A DNA stretch of 64,000 nt from Planctomycetota bacterium. GTDB lineage: Bacteria; Planctomycetota; Planctomycetia; Planctomycetales; Planctomycetaceae. The notes below the pieces were generated by a model. That model was given only the letters and a program-made list of their open reading frames with translations, was not told the DNA's origin and did no database searches. Positions 53,439 to 63,989 of this stretch are shown one piece after another. A program made the translations under genes and the position numbers. The stretch covers positions 100,010 through 164,009 of the forward strand of contig QQVO01000019.1 in NCBI GenBank assembly GCA_003388505.1, written 5' to 3'. The number at the start of each line of letters is the position of its first letter. Within the stretch, counting starts at the first letter, position 1.

Positions 53439-53463
53439 CGCCCACGGGTTGCAACCCGTGGGC
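53439..53463. repeat. REP3 palindrome, right flank of RAYT3
   Basis: Core CACGGGTTGCAACCCGTG, 44 bases after the RAYT3 stop and 32 bases before ftsY. Other solo copies are at 50266, 55771 and 62826. Confidence 0.88.
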
Positions 53464-53494
53464 TTCGCCACCAAAGACGTAGTCCGCAAACACC

Positions 53495-54439
53495 ATGGGA
53501 CTCTTCGATCGTTTCAAATCCGCCCTCACCAAGACCAAGGACGTCCTCCGCACCGATGTCCGCGACCTCCTCAAGGCGGGAGTCATCCTTGATGAAGAGA
53601 AACTCGAGGAGTTTCATCGCGGATTGATTCACACCGACATGGGCGTCACCGCGGCAGGCGCCATCGTCGATGAACTCCGGGAGAAGTTCGGCGGACGAAC
53701 GGTTGAACCGGACAAGGTCTGGGCGGTCGTCAAAGACAAACTCAAGGAGATTCTTCGCGGGGAGGGAGACTGCCGCTGGGATCTGGACGATCCGCTCTCT
53801 CCACTGAAACTGGCCGACTCGGGACCGACGGCGATCCTGGTCTGCGGCGTGAACGGCGTCGGCAAGACGACGTCCATCGCCAAACTGGCAAACTTTCTGC
53901 AGCGGGCCGGCAAGACGGTTGTGCTGGCCGCCGGAGACACGTTTCGCGCGGCTGCCGTCGAGCAACTCACCATGTGGTCGGAACGACTGGGATGTGAAAT
54001 CGTCACCAAGCCGTCCGGCGCCGACCCGGCGGCGGTCGCCTTCGAGGGTTGTGACCGTGCGGCCGAGACCGGAGCCGACATCGTCATCATCGACACCGCC
54101 GGCAGGTTGCAGACGCATCAGAACCTGATGCAGGAGTTGGGGAAAATCCACCGCGTCATCGGCAAACGCCTCCCCGGCGCCCCGCAGGAAAGCCTGCTCG
54201 TCCTCGACGCCACGACCGGACAGAACGGCCTCTCCCAGGCCTCCAAATTCTCCGAGGCGGCCCAATGCACCGGCATCGTTTTGGCCAAGCTCGACGGCAC
54301 GGCCAAGGGGGGCGTCGTCGTCGCCATCCGCCAGCAAATGGGGATTCCCGTCAAATACGTCGGTCTCGGCGAGCAGATCGGCGACCTCGCCCTCTTCTCC
54401 CCGGACGACTTCGTCGACGCCCTCTTCGCCGACGTCTGA
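53495..54439 (+). CDS. ftsY: Signal recognition particle receptor FtsY
   Basis: 314 residues, an NG-domain only form without the acidic A domain of enterobacterial FtsY. The N domain is at about 1-100 (MGLFDRFKSALTKTKDVL...EEKLEEFHRGLIHTDMG). The GTPase domain has G1 GVNGVGKTT at 118-126, G2 region DTFRAAAVEQL, G3 IDTAGRLQT, G4 LAKLDGTAKGG and G5 GLGEQIGDLALF. It docks the SRP-ribosome complex to the membrane for cotranslational insertion of membrane proteins. The start is the ATG at 53495, in line with the MGLF N-terminus of family members. Confidence 0.96.
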   Translation: MGLFDRFKSALTKTKDVLRTDVRDLLKAGVILDEEKLEEFHRGLIHTDMGVTAAGAIVDELREKFGGRTVEPDKVWAVVKDKLKEILRGEGDCRWDLDDPLSPLKLADSGPTAILVCGVNGVGKTTSIAKLANFLQRAGKTVVLAAGDTFRAAAVEQLTMWSERLGCEIVTKPSGADPAAVAFEGCDRAAETGADIVIIDTAGRLQTHQNLMQELGKIHRVIGKRLPGAPQESLLVLDATTGQNGLSQASKFSEAAQCTGIVLAKLDGTAKGGVVVAIRQQMGIPVKYVGLGEQIGDLALFSPDDFVDALFADV

Positions 54440-54452
54440 GCCGCCGATCAGC

Positions 54453-54605
54453 GTTCTATTCGTAGCGCACGCTGCCAGCGTGCGTCACCGTTGACTTGGC
54501 GTCGGCGTGTAATGCGTTCGAAAAGCGCGGCGCTTTCGGCGACTTCTCGATAACCTGCTGTTTGGCAAACACTTATAGTGAACCGCGCCCCGTCATGAAT
54601 AATCC
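54453..54605 (+). mobile_element. GGATTATTC-family MITE-like element, copy 3
   Basis: The left end is decayed (TTCTATTCG); REP2 lies at 54461-54486, then a shared interior (CCGTTGACTTGGCGTCGGCG; CGATAACCTG; CACTTATAGTGAACC) and the right end CATGAATAATCCGG. It is immediately followed by CTGTC-family copy B, so two different elements are joined end to end. Confidence 0.7.
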
Positions 54606-54845
54606 GGGTTCAGGGGATGCTTGAGCAGGATACTGATTTTCGCGGATTCGGCAGATCAGCAGGGATTTTGCGGGGTGTTCCTCAAAAGACGGCAGCGCCG
54701 AGACCGCATCGATTCAGGCGCGCAGGTCGTCGACACGCAAGACAGCAATCAGTGAAAATCGGTCCAATCCGTGGTCATCCGCGTCCCATTCGAATTTCTC
54801 GGAGAGTCACTCGAACGGGGATCGAGAAATGCGTGTAACTGACAG
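54606..54845 (+). repeat. CTGTC-family MITE, copy B (left end lost)
   Basis: About 240 bp matching copies A and C through most of its length. The left CTGTC terminus is missing at the junction with the previous element. The right end GTGTAACTGACAG (54833-54845) is intact and lies 17 bases before the next gene's preferred start. Confidence 0.75.
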
Positions 54846-54861
54846 CCCATCAACCACCCCC

Positions 54862-55752
54862 ATGACCCCCAAGACCGACCGCCACAGCACCGGCATCCCG
54901 CGACTCGACGAACTCCTCGGCGGCGGCCTCCTGCCGGGAACGCTCACCGTCGTACTCGGCGCCACCGGCATCGGCAAGACGCAACTCGGCATCCAGTTCG
55001 CCGATGCGGGGCAGCGCGACGAGGGCGAGCGGGGCGTCATCTTCGACATGACGGCCCGCGGCGATTCCCAGAACCACCGCGAATACGCCCATCGCATCTG
55101 TGGCTGGAATCTCCGCGAAATGGCGGGCGAACGGGAGGCGGACCTGTCGACGATCTGGGACGGCTCCACGGCCCGGTCCGATAGCTGCCATCTGTTCGCG
55201 AGGACGGGACGCCGGGTGACGACGGCCGATCTCGACACCGACGGCGTGCGCGAGTGGAAGTCGGAACTGAACCGCAGGCTGCAGCAGACGATCGCCTTCT
55301 TCTACGGCAACTTCATTCACGGAGTCGGCCGCTGCGTCGTCGACGGCATCGAGCCGTCCGATTCACCCCGCGAGTCGTTTCAACTCGAGGTCTTCGAATA
55401 CATCTACCAGCAGATCCTCAGAAAGGAGCACGACTGGGTGGCCCGCGACCTGTTTCGAGCGAAGTTCCGCGAGAACGCCGCGCAGGTCGCCGCGCACGCT
55501 TACGATCACCGCGAGATCGGCTGCCTGCTGCTGGCGACAACGCACGAGGTCATGCTGGAACAGTTGCTGTCGCGGCCGATTCAAACTGGAGACGCGCTCT
55601 CCAACGCGAACACCGTCATCCTGATGGGCAAGCTCCGCGACGGCATGCAAATGGGACGGGCCCTCTGCATCGCCAAACACCGCGGCAGCGCGTGCGACGA
55701 ATCGCTCGTGCCGTATGAGATTGACGCGAGCGGACTGCGCTTGCTCGGATGA
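54862..55752 (+). CDS. RecA/KaiC-superfamily ATPase (RAD55-like)
   Basis: 296 residues. [44 protein letters not shown] is a KaiC/RadA-type N-terminus, with Walker [10 protein letters not shown] hydrophobic Walker B-like strand is [11 protein letters not shown] (about residue 157). The C-terminal half includes [18 protein letters not shown] and [27 protein letters not shown], typical of RecA-fold sensor strands. No KaiA/B or DNA-binding domain is recognised; function unknown. The start is unclear: ATG 54862 fits the family, but no Shine-Dalgarno sequence precedes it. An in-frame ATG at 54829 lies inside MITE copy B. Confidence 0.8.
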   Translation: MTPKTDRHSTGIPRLDELLGGGLLPGTLTVVLGATGIGKTQLGIQFADAGQRDEGERGVIFDMTARGDSQNHREYAHRICGWNLREMAGEREADLSTIWDGSTARSDSCHLFARTGRRVTTADLDTDGVREWKSELNRRLQQTIAFFYGNFIHGVGRCVVDGIEPSDSPRESFQLEVFEYIYQQILRKEHDWVARDLFRAKFRENAAQVAAHAYDHREIGCLLLATTHEVMLEQLLSRPIQTGDALSNANTVILMGKLRDGMQMGRALCIAKHRGSACDESLVPYEIDASGLRLLG

Positions 55753-55770
55753 CTCATCGCGCGTAAGAAA

Positions 55771-55794
55771 GCCCACGGGTTGCATCCCGTGGGC
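55771..55794. repeat. REP3 palindrome between convergent genes
   Basis: GCCCACGGG-TTGCAT-CCCGTGGGC, 18 bases after the RecA-like gene and 29 before the end of the protease gene; it is in position to end both transcripts. Confidence 0.8.
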
Positions 55795-55823
55795 TTCGAT
55801 CAATCGACAACCTAACGCGCGGC

Positions 55824-57671
55824 CTACTTGAATTCCGACGGCGGGTCGACCGGTCCGATCGAGCCCCCCATCGTTCCGGAGACGCCGTTTTCAAACGTGC
55901 CCGTCCCGTCGTCGATCGTGAGTCCGAACCGCGCCAGGATCGGCGGCAAGGGGTTGGCCAGCGTCGCATCGACGGCGCCCGCAGGGCCGCCGGCGAACAG
56001 CAGTCCGACCGGCTGCCGGTCATCGGCGCCGCCCGGGTTCTTGATCACGACCAGCGATCCCGAGTCCCCCCCCTGGCTCAGCGGGGCGGCGAACGCGGTC
56101 AGATTCGCGCATTCGATCTGCTTGAGGAACAGCACCAGGCGGTTGCCGCCGTAGTTCACGCAAGCCGCCACGTTCAGGCCGGTGATGTTCCCCTCGGTTT
56201 GAATCGTCGTCCGCCCGTACTTCTGCACACGGTCGGAAAGCCGCGGCTTGTTCTTAACCGTTCGCGAAGGGGCTCCCCAACCACCGGGAGGCGTTGAGAA
56301 TCCGGTCGTCCCCGGATCACATTGAATCACCGCCGCGTCCATGTAGTGCACCGGCGCCGTCCCGGCGGCACAGGCGTCTGCCGTCGCGGTGACGAGATCC
56401 TCCCAGTCCACCAGCACGCCCAGCACATCGGCCGGATCCAGCACGCACGGAATCGGCAGCTTGTCTCCTGTTGACGGCTGGACGATCCGCTCGCCCACCA
56501 CACCCGTCAGCAACAGCGGGTTGGCGCACGCCGGAACACAGAACGTCGCCCCGACGTGGTTGTTCGTCAGGATGTACTGGTTGCCGAGCGCGTCGACGCA
56601 GCGGCAGCCCAACGTCCCCGAATAGCACAACGCCCGCGGCGGAATGTCGAGCAACCGGTCGGCGTTCGAGATGGAGACGCCGATCGGAACAGGACGCGGA
56701 AAACGGAGCGTCGGATCCGTAATCGTCGGGAGCGGTCGCTCCGTGGCCCGCTGCGCCCCCGGTTCCGCGCCGGATCCCCCGTCGTCCTCATCTGCGCCGA
56801 AGTTCGATCCGGCCGGGTAAGGCTTGCCGTCAACGTAAATCGTGTGGCCCGTTTCCGGAACCGCGCTGAACGGCTCCCCGATCACGAAGATCTCGACGCC
56901 GACCGTCTTGTCCACGTCCTTGATCTCATCCGGCAGCAGGTCGTCGACCCCCTCTCGCTGGGCGTAGACTTTAACAACCAGTTCTCCCTCGACATTCTCC
57001 GCCACGGCCGTGCCGTACACCAGCCCGTTCCCCTTCTGCATGAACGGAATCGTCATCTTCTCCTGCAACGCGGCGACGCGGTCGAAGTCCTTCTCGGAGT
57101 AGGACTTGCCGGGGATGTTCTCGTCATCGTCCGATTCGGCGTCGTTGTCGGCCGTACGTTCATCCTCCGGCAGGTACAGCGCTCGCAGTTCGAGCGAGAA
57201 TTGGCGTCGCTGGTCGAGCGACAGGCGATCCTCGGACGTGAATTCAATCTTCTGCGTGCGGAGCGAGCGACCCGCCCGCAGCGTCCGTCCTTCGGCGAGG
57301 ACTTCGACATACGGCTCGCCGGTTTCCAGTTCGCCCGTCGGCTCTTGCACCTTCAGCGAAATCAGCCCGGTCTCTTCGACCACGAGGACGATCGGTCCCG
57401 CGATGTCCTCTTCAGAGATGTTCTTCACGTTGACGGCCGCAAAGTGCTTTGCGCGGCCGGTGCTGCGCAGACCCGGGACCACGGTGATCTCCAGCTTGTC
57501 GCGGAGATCGAACTCTTCATGCGGAGCAGCCGAATCCTCTGCGGCAGCGTTGTTGCGGTCGGCCGGTTCATCCTGAGCGGGCGCTCGCCAGGTGAGAAGC
57601 ATCAGTCCGGCGATGCAGCCGAGACCGGTGAGAATCTTCCATCGAAGTCGGGCTGCACGCATCAGAGCCAT
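55824..57671 (-). CDS. Secreted trypsin-like serine protease with large N-terminal region
   Basis: 615 residues. A signal peptide (WKILTGLGCIAGLMLLTWRAPAQD) precedes about 290 residues of beta-rich, partly acidic sequence (KHFAAVNVKNISEEDIAGPIVLVVEETG..., a possible Ig-like or CARDB-like domain at 60-150). The C-terminal chymotrypsin-like fold has a readable triad: His372 in ILTNNHVGATF, Asp445 in HYMDAAVIQCD and Ser537 in QGGDSGSLVV. Several cysteine pairs (CRCVDA, CVPACAN) could form disulfides. Substrate unknown. It ends ENGVSGTMGGSIGPVDPPSEFK. Convergent with the RecA-like gene, with REP3 between. A promoter candidate lies about 190 bp upstream. Confidence 0.83.
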   Translation of the reverse strand: MALMRAARLRWKILTGLGCIAGLMLLTWRAPAQDEPADRNNAAAEDSAAPHEEFDLRDKLEITVVPGLRSTGRAKHFAAVNVKNISEEDIAGPIVLVVEETGLISLKVQEPTGELETGEPYVEVLAEGRTLRAGRSLRTQKIEFTSEDRLSLDQRRQFSLELRALYLPEDERTADNDAESDDDENIPGKSYSEKDFDRVAALQEKMTIPFMQKGNGLVYGTAVAENVEGELVVKVYAQREGVDDLLPDEIKDVDKTVGVEIFVIGEPFSAVPETGHTIYVDGKPYPAGSNFGADEDDGGSGAEPGAQRATERPLPTITDPTLRFPRPVPIGVSISNADRLLDIPPRALCYSGTLGCRCVDALGNQYILTNNHVGATFCVPACANPLLLTGVVGERIVQPSTGDKLPIPCVLDPADVLGVLVDWEDLVTATADACAAGTAPVHYMDAAVIQCDPGTTGFSTPPGGWGAPSRTVKNKPRLSDRVQKYGRTTIQTEGNITGLNVAACVNYGGNRLVLFLKQIECANLTAFAAPLSQGGDSGSLVVIKNPGGADDRQPVGLLFAGGPAGAVDATLANPLPPILARFGLTIDDGTGTFENGVSGTMGGSIGPVDPPSEFK

Positions 57672-57856
57672 TGGTACCTCTCAAGTCGCCGGACGTGGAT
57701 CGGAGGGTGAAAGGAACATCTTCCCCTCCCTGAGCGCTGGGGATGAGGCGCGTGCTGAAATCGCCCGAGCCTGCCTAACCCGGCAAGTCTGCGGAACCGG
57801 CTTCGTCAGCGCGCACGCTCCACCATCCACATTTCTCCGTAGACACCTTATTTATC

Positions 57857-57885
57857 AGGCTACGCTGCGGCGAAACCTGAGTCAA
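57857..57885 (-). promoter_or_regulatory. Possible sigma70-type promoter for the protease gene
   Basis: On the minus strand, TTGACT (57885-57880), 17 bases, then TAGCCT (57862-57857). Followed by an AT-rich GATAAATAAGG. It lies 186 bases before the protease start codon. Confidence 0.4.
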
Positions 57886-58253
57886 CAACCGGCCTTTGGA
57901 AAAAGCCGCTCCAGCCGGCGCGGAATCTCCCGGCGGGACTGATTCCCGGCGTAACGACACGCTTGCGCCTTCGCAATATCAGGCAATTCGCACCTCCTCT
58001 CGCGGGTTGTAGGGTGTACGCCGCCCGAATCGGTCTTGCGGAATTTCCGCCAATGGGATATCCACCCCCTTCTTCAACTCCCCTCCCTCATCTCCACGCC
58101 TCATTGATTCCTCGCGGACGTTGCGCACGTCGCCTGAACACGCGCGTGCGCGGCGGCGGAGTTCGTGGAGCGTTCGTTTTCAGCAATTTCCACGCTTCCC
58201 TCACGGATGAGCGACAACCACGCCGTCTGGCCGTGCGTTGTGAAGGTGATGCC
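57886..58253. other. Intergenic region between divergent genes, nothing further recognised
   Basis: The 582-bp gap between the protease (minus) and SH3-like gene (plus) holds the protease promoter candidate at its left; the remainder has no palindrome, repeat or supported ORF. An ORF extension upstream of 58254 has no family match. Confidence 0.35.
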
Positions 58254-59645
58254 ATGCCTGTAACTCGTCGGACGTTGATTCTCCGAATCGTCTGCCTGCT
58301 GGCCGGTTTGAGCGGCGCAGCGGGCGAGGCCCAGATTCAGCAATTCCCCTACGAAGCCGTCGTCCAGGCCGATGACGTCTACGTCCGCAGCGGACCGGGC
58401 AAGAACTACTACCCGACCGGCAAGGTCGGCAACGGCGACCGGGTGACCGTGCACCGGCACGACCCCGGGGGCTGGTACATGATCGCCCCCCCGCCCGGCA
58501 GCTTCAGTTGGATCGACGCAGGCCTCGTCAGGAAGACCGGTGCGGATCAGGGAGTGATCGAAGTGCCGCCCCTCGCAGGAGGGCAACCCGCCCGCGCCAT
58601 CGTCCGCATCGGCAGCGAGTTCGGCGACGATCATTCAATTTACAGCCGCGAACTGAGAAACGGCGATGTCGTGCGGATCATCGGCGAACAAACGCTGCCC
58701 AGGGGAGACGCCTCGGTGCGGATGTACAAGATCGCGCCGCCCGACCTCGAATACCGGTGGGTGAAAGGCGACTTCATCGTTGCCGCCAACAGCGCCCTCC
58801 AGAAACAGCAGGATCTGGATCCGTTCTCGACTCCTTCCGCGATGCGGCGTCCCACCCCGCCGGAAGAACCGGTCGCTGCTGAGGACAAGCCGGTGGAGCG
58901 GGAGCTGACTCGCGAACAGAATGTCAGCGCGATGACGCCCGCCTCCGGAACGCTGCAACAGCTTGATCATCAATACGCGGCGATGATGGCGCAGGATCCC
59001 TCGACCTGGCGTCTCGACGAACTTGAGGCCCAGTACCGCGCCCTCCTCGCCGGCGCGGATGAACGGACAGCCGCCGGCATCGAACAGCGTCTGCGAGCGA
59101 TCGACTCTCGGCGGCAGGTCTACTCCGAGTTCATGAATTTTCTGCAGTTGACGAGCCAGACCAGCCGTCGAGAAGCGGAGTTGCTGTCGATGCAGAGAGG
59201 ATTGCCGTTCGCCTCACCGACGGCCTATCCGGGCGGTCCGGCCGCAACCCAGGGTCCGCCTGTCGCCCCTCAGCCGAATCCGGTCCCGCAGCCTGGCGGA
59301 AGTCAACCACCCCAGCCGCAACCGGTGGGGCCAAGGCTCGGGCCCACGATCGAGCCGATCCCGGAGCAGGAGTTGCCCTCCAGTCCCCAGTCGCCGGTCG
59401 CCCCTCGGTTCGACGGAGCGGGGATCGTCCAGCGGAGCGGGGCGACGTTCGGGACCGCCCCCACTCACGTGCTGATCTCTCCGGAAGGCCGACTACTGGC
59501 CTTCTTGCAGCCGGTCCGGGGAGTCAACCTGGACGCCTATGTCGGACACTCGGTCGGCGTGATCGGTCAACGTGAGTTTGACCCGCGTCTGCAAGCCGAC
59601 CGCATCGTCGTGCGCCGACTCTCACCGGTCCAATTAAAGCCGTAG
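58254..59645 (+). CDS. Exported SH3-like domain protein with Pro-rich linker
   Basis: 463 residues. A signal peptide (TLILRIVCLLAGLSGAAGEAQ) precedes an SH3-like (bacterial SH3_3 type) domain at about 28-90 (YEAVVQADDVYVRSGPGKNYYPTGKVGNGDRVTVHRHDPGGWYMIAPP). A second, similar domain lies at about 105-185 (ARAIVRIGSEFGDDHSIYSRELRNGDVVRIIGEQ). Then a helical region (LEAQYRALLAGADERTAAGIEQRLRAI), a Pro/Gln-rich linker, and a C-terminal small domain resembling the SH3/OB end of NlpC-type proteins (THVLISPEGRLLAFLQPVRGVNLDAYVGHSVGVIG). Such proteins often bind peptidoglycan, though planctomycete envelopes are atypical. ATG 58254 follows AAGGTG. Confidence 0.75.
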   Translation: MPVTRRTLILRIVCLLAGLSGAAGEAQIQQFPYEAVVQADDVYVRSGPGKNYYPTGKVGNGDRVTVHRHDPGGWYMIAPPPGSFSWIDAGLVRKTGADQGVIEVPPLAGGQPARAIVRIGSEFGDDHSIYSRELRNGDVVRIIGEQTLPRGDASVRMYKIAPPDLEYRWVKGDFIVAANSALQKQQDLDPFSTPSAMRRPTPPEEPVAAEDKPVERELTREQNVSAMTPASGTLQQLDHQYAAMMAQDPSTWRLDELEAQYRALLAGADERTAAGIEQRLRAIDSRRQVYSEFMNFLQLTSQTSRREAELLSMQRGLPFASPTAYPGGPAATQGPPVAPQPNPVPQPGGSQPPQPQPVGPRLGPTIEPIPEQELPSSPQSPVAPRFDGAGIVQRSGATFGTAPTHVLISPEGRLLAFLQPVRGVNLDAYVGHSVGVIGQREFDPRLQADRIVVRRLSPVQLKP

Positions 59646-59648
59646 GCA

Positions 59649-59802
59649 GGATTATTCGTAGCGCACGCTGCCAGCGTGCGTCACCGTTGACTTGGCGTCG
59701 GCGTGCAATCGGTTCGAAGAGCGCGGCGCTTTGGGCAACTTTTTGATAACCTGATATTTGGTAGAAGCTTATACAGAACCGGGCCCTCATCATGAATAAT
59801 CC
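59649..59802 (+). mobile_element. GGATTATTC-family MITE-like element, copy 1 (154 bp)
   Basis: Terminal inverted repeats GGATTATTC (59649-59657) and GAATAATCC (59794-59802). The REP2 palindrome lies 59657-59682, directly inside the left end. Interior shared with copies at 54453 and 60860. Non-coding. Confidence 0.8.
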
Positions 59803-59913
59803 GGGGTAGCGCTGCGTCTCACCATCGCCGACGCCGTTCTTCACATCGCGTTTAGCCGCACATCGCGTTTAGCCGCGACTCGCAGAGGAGCGCTCCCCTG
59901 TGCGCCTCGTCCC

Positions 59914-60810
59914 TCATGCGCGATTCCGTTCCGCGCCGCGCACCGTAATGAAGACCTGCTTCGGGTGAACTTCGTCTCCCCGTTGTTCGCCGATCGCAAC
60001 CAGCCCCCCCTCGCCCGCCACGATCGCGACGCGGGTTCCCTCCTCCGCTGAGCCGTGTGCGGGAACCGGCCGGCCGTTGCGGAGCAGCTCCAGGCCGGAC
60101 GCGTCGACTTCACACCGCGGCCAGTCGTTGATCGCCGCCAACGGAGGAACGGCCGACTCGTCGATATCGGCCAGACTGCCGAGCCGGTCAACGGGAACTG
60201 AATCCGCGAGATCGAACGGGCCGATGGAGACTCGCGTGAGTTCCGTCATCACGGCCCCGCTTCCCAGTCGAACGGCGATGTCGCGCCCGAGTGAGCGAAC
60301 GTAGGTTCCCGTTCCGCACTCGATCTCCAGGCGGAACATGTCAGCGTCGAGTTCCAGAAGTTCGAGGCGATGAATCTCGACCCTGCGAGGAGGGGGGCGG
60401 ACCTCATTTCCCGCACGAGCCAGTTTGTACGCCCTGCGACCGCCGATCTTGACGGCCGAAAAACTGGGCGGAACCTGTTCGATTGTTCCGAGGAACTCAG
60501 GCAGGACGCTCTCCAGTGCAGGCGCAGTGAGTTGCGGCGCGTCGGTCAGTTGGGTGACGTCGCTCTCAACGTCGTCCGACTCACTGGCGCAGCCCCAGCG
60601 AAAGGTCCCCCGGTAGACCTTCGGCAGTTCATGTAGAATGGGGACCAGCCGCGTGGCCGGACCGAGGCAGACGACGAGCACGCCGCTGGCGAGAGGGTCC
60701 AGCGTCCCGGCATGTCCGACCTTCGCGGGACGGACGAGCCTCTGAACGCGATTCACAACATCGCGAGACGTCCTTCCGGAGGGCTTGTTGAGATTGAGCA
60801 GACCAAACAT
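59914..60810 (-). CDS. truB: tRNA pseudouridine(55) synthase TruB
   Basis: 298 residues. LLNLNKPSGRTSRDVVNRVQRL at the start and VGHAGTLDPLASGVLVVCLG hold the catalytic Asp38. Further motifs are KVYRGTFRWGCASESDD, PPSFSAVKIGGRRAYKLARAG and GTYVRSLGRDIAVRLGSGAVMTELTRVSIG. It isomerises U55 in the T-loop of most tRNAs. ATG 60810 begins the family's conserved N-terminus; the ORF upstream of it passes through a MITE-like element and is not coding. It lies between two copies of the GGATTATTC family. Confidence 0.95.
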   Translation of the reverse strand: MFGLLNLNKPSGRTSRDVVNRVQRLVRPAKVGHAGTLDPLASGVLVVCLGPATRLVPILHELPKVYRGTFRWGCASESDDVESDVTQLTDAPQLTAPALESVLPEFLGTIEQVPPSFSAVKIGGRRAYKLARAGNEVRPPPRRVEIHRLELLELDADMFRLEIECGTGTYVRSLGRDIAVRLGSGAVMTELTRVSIGPFDLADSVPVDRLGSLADIDESAVPPLAAINDWPRCEVDASGLELLRNGRPVPAHGSAEEGTRVAIVAGEGGLVAIGEQRGDEVHPKQVFITVRGAERNRA

Positions 60811-60859
60811 CACCGCACAACAAACAGGAAAAGCCGCATTCCGCCCCCCCCGTTTAGCC

Positions 60860-61014
60860 CGGATTATTCGTAGCGCACGCTGCCAGCGTGCGTCACCGTT
60901 GACGTGACATCGGGGTGCAATCCGTTCGAAAAGCGCGGCGCGCTGGGCAATTTCTCGATAACCTGTTGTTTCAGAAACACTTATAGTGAACCAGGCCCTC
61001 GTCATGAATAATCC
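60860..61014 (+). mobile_element. GGATTATTC-family MITE-like element, copy 2 (155 bp)
   Basis: Perfect 9-bp terminal inverted repeats (60860-60868 and 61006-61014), REP2 inside the left end (60868-60893), and interior shared with copies 1 and 3 (GTTCGAAAAGCGCGGCGC; CACTTATAGTGAACC). It lies 50 bp upstream of the truB start codon. Confidence 0.82.
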
Positions 61015-61164
61015 CGCTTAGCCGCGACCCGCAGGGGAGCGTTCCACTTTCCCCAAACCGGTGCGACGGGGTGGCCGGGGCTGGACTGAGCAAAGCGAGG
61101 GAAGCCCCGGTCCTCTTTCGGTGAGACTCAACCCGGACCATCGGGTTCGGTCGCGGCCCGGAAT

Positions 61165-62880
<1,716 letters not shown>

Positions 62881-62938
62881 TCATCCTGTCAGCCGCGACC
62901 CGCAGGGGAGCGCTCGTCATCGAGACGCCTCGACAACG

Positions 62939-62966
62939 AAAAAGGGACAGGCCCAGAAAACCTGCC
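62939..62966 (-). terminator. Rho-independent terminator of kdsB
   Basis: On the minus strand, GGGCAGG pairs with CCTGTCCC (one bulged base) around TTTTCTGGG and is followed by TTTTT. The stem begins on the base after the kdsB stop codon. Confidence 0.75.
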
Positions 62967-63752
62967 CTACGAGACGCGCTGCCGTTCGACGAAACGAGCA
63001 TAATCGTCGGCCGTATCGATGCCAACCGATCGATGCCGCACGACCTCCACGTGAATCGAAGCACCCGCTTCCAGGGCGCGTAACTGCTCCAGATTCTCCA
63101 GGCGCTCCAGCTTGGACTGCGGCATCTCCGTCAGCGCCAGCAGAAATTCACGGCGATAGGCGTAAAGCCCCATGTGCAACAGCCACGGAGACTCGCAATA
63201 GCCGGCAGATTCCTCGTCGTCGGCCCCCCAGAACTCCGCCGGACTCCCCTTCTGATAACACGGGATCGGCAAGCGCGAGAAGTACAGCGCCCGTCCGTCG
63301 GCGGCGCAGACGACCTTCACGCACGATCGATCTTCCAGGATCACGTCGTCCTGGATCGGAGACGCGAGCGTCGCCATTTCGACGGCCGGCCGTGATGCCA
63401 GCGACCGGGTGAGACGGTCAATCGTCGCGGGGTCGGCCTCCGGTTCGTCCCCCTGGATGTTGACGACCAGGTCAGCGTCGCGGAGTTCGCGGCGGACGAC
63501 TTCCGCGATGCGGTCCGATCCGCTCGGGTGATCGCCGGTCATTGCCACTCGCGCCCCGAAGCCGCTCGCCGCCTCGGCGATCTCGTCGCTGTCCGTGGCG
63601 ATCAGCACGTCGCTCAGGGTGGATGCGGCGGAGGCGTTTTCCCAGGCGTACTGGATGAGCGGCTTGCCGGTCTTGTCGAGCAGCAGCTTCCGCGGCAGGC
63701 GGGAGGAAGCGATGCGTGCCGGAATGACTCCATAGACGGTCGGTTCGCTCAT
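62967..63752 (-). CDS. kdsB: 3-deoxy-manno-octulosonate cytidylyltransferase
   Basis: 261 residues, full length. YGVIPARIASSRLPRKLLLDKTGKPLIQYAWENA is the family N-terminus with the CTP-binding loop. Also present are IATDSDEIAEAA, GSDRIAEVV, VVNIQGDEPEADP, YFSRLPIPCY and GLYAYRREFLLAL, with VGIDTADDYARF at the end. It activates Kdo as CMP-Kdo for lipopolysaccharide inner core synthesis. Together with the LptF/LptG-type permease at 2.7-3.9 kb it supports an LPS-bearing outer membrane. ATG 63752 is the clear start. Followed directly by a terminator. Confidence 0.95.
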   Translation of the reverse strand: MSEPTVYGVIPARIASSRLPRKLLLDKTGKPLIQYAWENASAASTLSDVLIATDSDEIAEAASGFGARVAMTGDHPSGSDRIAEVVRRELRDADLVVNIQGDEPEADPATIDRLTRSLASRPAVEMATLASPIQDDVILEDRSCVKVVCAADGRALYFSRLPIPCYQKGSPAEFWGADDEESAGYCESPWLLHMGLYAYRREFLLALTEMPQSKLERLENLEQLRALEAGASIHVEVVRHRSVGIDTADDYARFVERQRVS

Positions 63753-63989
63753 GATTCACGGTTCCGTCCGGTGAAAGGCGGTCGTTTTCCGAAAACCGGG
63801 AAACCAACTTTACCCTGCGCACGGTGGGAATGGACAGTCCACCGGACGCCATTGGCTTCGCTCGGGTGCCACTCAACGCCGTTCACGATATCGCACACGA
63901 GTTGTATCTAACGCTTTGGGGTTGAAAGACTTCGAGCCTGTGATTCCTATGAGGTGTACCACCATCTCATACGAGCAGGGAGGCTCGAA
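63753..63989. promoter_or_regulatory. Intergenic region with a 9-bp inverted repeat before the right-edge gene
   Basis: CTTCGAGCC at 63930-63938 and GGCTCGAAG at 63982-63990 are exact inverted copies, 43 bases apart. The second includes the G of the next gene's GTG start. It could be an operator, an mRNA stem masking the ribosome-binding site, or a transposon end; the rest of the gene is outside the window. Confidence 0.4.

Noticed and set aside
60811..61005. N-terminal extension of truB
   Set aside because: It runs through a repeat element and lacks TruB similarity; the family start is ATG 60810.
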